NCBI GenBank assembly: GCA_945860705.1
Contig: CAMART010000010.1
Span: 26,247-90,246 of the forward strand
Origin: Chitinophaga pinensis
GTDB taxonomy: Bacteria > Bacteroidota > Bacteroidia > Chitinophagales > CAMDFR01
DNA: 64,000 nt
Reading direction: 5' to 3'
Shown: piece by piece, positions 62,831-64,000 of the stretch
How the letters are laid out: each line of letters starts with the position of its first letter
How positions within the stretch are numbered: the first letter of the stretch is position 1
Notes under the pieces: model-generated
Database searches by the model: none
What the model saw: only the letters and a program-made list of their open reading frames with translations
Told to the model about the DNA's origin: nothing
Translations under genes and position numbers: made by a program

Positions 62831-63955
62831 ATGATACCATTCAACAAACCATATGCATCGGGAAAAGAGTACGAATATTTAAAAGACGCAGTAGCATCTG
62901 GCAAAATATCTGGTAATGGGAAATACACTAAACTGTGCCAACAATTTTTTGAGAAAAAATATAATTTTAAAAAATCATTACTTACCTCATCTTGCACAGA
63001 TGCCCTAGAAATGAGTGCAATTTTGATGGACATACAACCTGGTGATGAAGTGATCATGCCTTCTTATACTTTTGTCTCTACTTCCAATGCTTTTGTTTTG
63101 AGAGGTGCAAAAATAGTTTTTGCTGATAGTGAAAAAGAACATCCGAATATTGATTGTAATAAAATAGAAGAACTCATCAATCCAAAAACTAAAGCAATCT
63201 GTGTTGTACACTATGCTGGTAATGCTTGTGATATGGACAAAGTGATGGAACTAGCAAAAAAGTACAATTTAAAAACATGTGAGGATGCAGCACAAGCAAT
63301 AGATTCTTTTTACAAAGGGAAACCATTGGGAAGCATTTGTGATGTAGCAGCATTTTCTTTTCATGAAACTAAAAATATCATCAGTGGCGAAGGTGGAATG
63401 TTGGCGGTGAATAATGAAAACTATATAAATCGTTCGGAAATTATTTGGGAAAAAGGCACTAATCGTTCTGCATTTTTTAGAGGTGAAGTAGATAAATATG
63501 GTTGGGTGGATATGGGCTCTTCATTTTTGCCATCAGAACTTCAAGCAGCTTATTTGTATGCTCAATTGGAAGAGCTAGATACCATACAAAATAGAAGAAA
63601 AGAAATATGGAACATGTATGATGCTGGACTAAAAAATCTAGAAGAAGCAGGCAAATTGACGCTACCAAAAATACCAAGCTATGCAACAAATAATGCACAT
63701 ATGTATTATCTTATTACTAAAGATTTAGGTGAAAGAAGTCGCTTGATTGAGCATTTAAAAAAAGATAATGTGAATGCGGTATTTCATTATTTATCATTGC
63801 ATAAAAGTCCATACTATAAAGACAAACACGATGGACGTGAATTGCCTATGAGTGATTTTTTTAGTGATACATTAGTAAGATTACCTCTTTTTTATGAATT
63901 GAAAAATGAAGAAGTACAACAAATAATTGATTCGATTCAAAATTTTTATAAATAG
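62831..63955 (+). CDS. rffA: dTDP-4-amino-4,6-dideoxygalactose transaminase (DegT/DnrJ/EryC1 family)
   Basis: A 374-residue PLP-dependent sugar aminotransferase. The opening IPFNKPYASGKEYEYLKDAV is typical of RffA/WecE. The active-site Lys is at 181 in FSFHETKNIISGEGG, with EDAAQAIDSFYKGKPLGSIC before it and GWVDMGSSFLPSELQAAYL after. It makes dTDP-Fuc4N (dTDP-4-amino-4,6-dideoxy-galactose), a sugar of O-antigens or common antigen. Other sugar genes would be expected beyond the right edge. A hairpin starts just after the stop. Confidence 0.92.
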   Translation: MIPFNKPYASGKEYEYLKDAVASGKISGNGKYTKLCQQFFEKKYNFKKSLLTSSCTDALEMSAILMDIQPGDEVIMPSYTFVSTSNAFVLRGAKIVFADSEKEHPNIDCNKIEELINPKTKAICVVHYAGNACDMDKVMELAKKYNLKTCEDAAQAIDSFYKGKPLGSICDVAAFSFHETKNIISGEGGMLAVNNENYINRSEIIWEKGTNRSAFFRGEVDKYGWVDMGSSFLPSELQAAYLYAQLEELDTIQNRRKEIWNMYDAGLKNLEEAGKLTLPKIPSYATNNAHMYYLITKDLGERSRLIEHLKKDNVNAVFHYLSLHKSPYYKDKHDGRELPMSDFFSDTLVRLPLFYELKNEEVQQIIDSIQNFYK

Positions 63956-63981
63956 ATATTTTAAAAACATATAAAAAAACC

Positions 63982-64000
63982 TCTGTTAAATAATAACAGA
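63982..64000 (+). terminator. Hairpin at right edge, probable start of the rffA terminator
   Basis: TCTGTTA-AATAA-TAACAGA forms a 7-bp stem preceded by an A run. The matching T run would lie outside the window. Confidence 0.55.

Noticed and set aside
1..64000. CRISPR arrays, tRNA/rRNA genes, prophage or intact insertion sequences
   Set aside because: Scanning the gaps showed no regularly spaced direct repeats, no cloverleaf-like sequences, and no transposase, integrase or phage structural genes.

Overview
The window is a strongly AT-rich stretch of a Bacteroidota chromosome. Several things point that way. Secreted proteins carry C-terminal type IX secretion (T9SS) sorting domains. The gene order secG - TPR protein - lptE - sigma-54 regulator - miaB is one I know from this phylum. 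A bacillithiol deacetylase (bshB1) is present, ribosomal protein S1 has six S1 domains with an acidic N-terminus, and Bacteroidota-type -7 promoter boxes (TAnnTTTG) recur just upstream of genes. Shine-Dalgarno sequences are not obvious, as expected for the phylum. I cannot place it below phylum with confidence. No rRNA, tRNA, CRISPR array, integrase or intact insertion sequence was seen.

Layout. 1-4268 is a minus-strand redox/electrophile stress cassette: AraC regulator, SDR oxidoreductase, secreted DJ-1/PfpI protein, small envelope protein and two OsmC proteins. It ends in a 38-residue stump of a FAD oxidoreductase, and its codon choice reads differently from the rest, so it may be acquired. 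4739-8484 holds a membrane metallophosphoesterase, an M1 peptidase and a TPR protein. 8554-13243 is the secG-TPR-lptE-sigma54-miaB operon. 13341-16881 holds a GT2 glycosyltransferase, an acyltransferase and an acyl-CoA synthetase. 17034-20641 holds a lipoprotein, a YhhN-family lysoplasmalogenase, a frameshifted alpha/beta hydrolase and a frameshifted T9SS protein. 20729-26607 holds clpC, a STAS protein overlapping RNase Z, a DUF4783-like protein and an M20 dipeptidase. 26697-30147 holds a gingipain-fold T9SS protein, a glutathione peroxidase and bshB1. 30200-35547 holds a lipoprotein, topoisomerase IV subunit A (parC-type) and rpsA. 35667-41818 holds small envelope proteins, a NUDIX hydrolase, pyrE, a 35-residue-repeat protein, a START-like protein, a glycosyltransferase and an EamA transporter. 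41866-49831 holds a frameshifted T9SS protein, a histidine kinase, a DUF4377/META protein, a three-domain heptose-activation fusion plus GHMP heptose kinase, and rimO. 49917-54300 holds another frameshifted gene, a thioesterase and a three-gene lipoprotein-adaptor ABC exporter. 54301-58592 is a four-gene block (channel-like protein, DUF1003 protein, halogenase-family flavoprotein, TerC) flanked by two direct copies of a long palindromic noncoding element. 58592-63955 holds an M23 peptidase, a FemAB-like acyltransferase, PPK2, a DUF1361 protein and the aminotransferase RffA.

Themes. Housekeeping RNA and protein quality genes (miaB, rimO, rnz, rpsA, clpC, secG) are interleaved with envelope and surface-polysaccharide functions: GT2 and GT4 enzymes, the acyltransferase, heptose activation, RffA and lptE. 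Thiol and redox protection is represented by OsmC, DJ-1, glutathione peroxidase and bacillithiol synthesis. The most unusual items are the paired palindromic element with compensatory base changes, the nucleotidyltransferase-HAD-P-loop kinase fusion, the gingipain-like protein without a visible catalytic dyad, the 35-residue repeat protein, and four genes broken by single-base indels, three of them in poly-T/A tracts.
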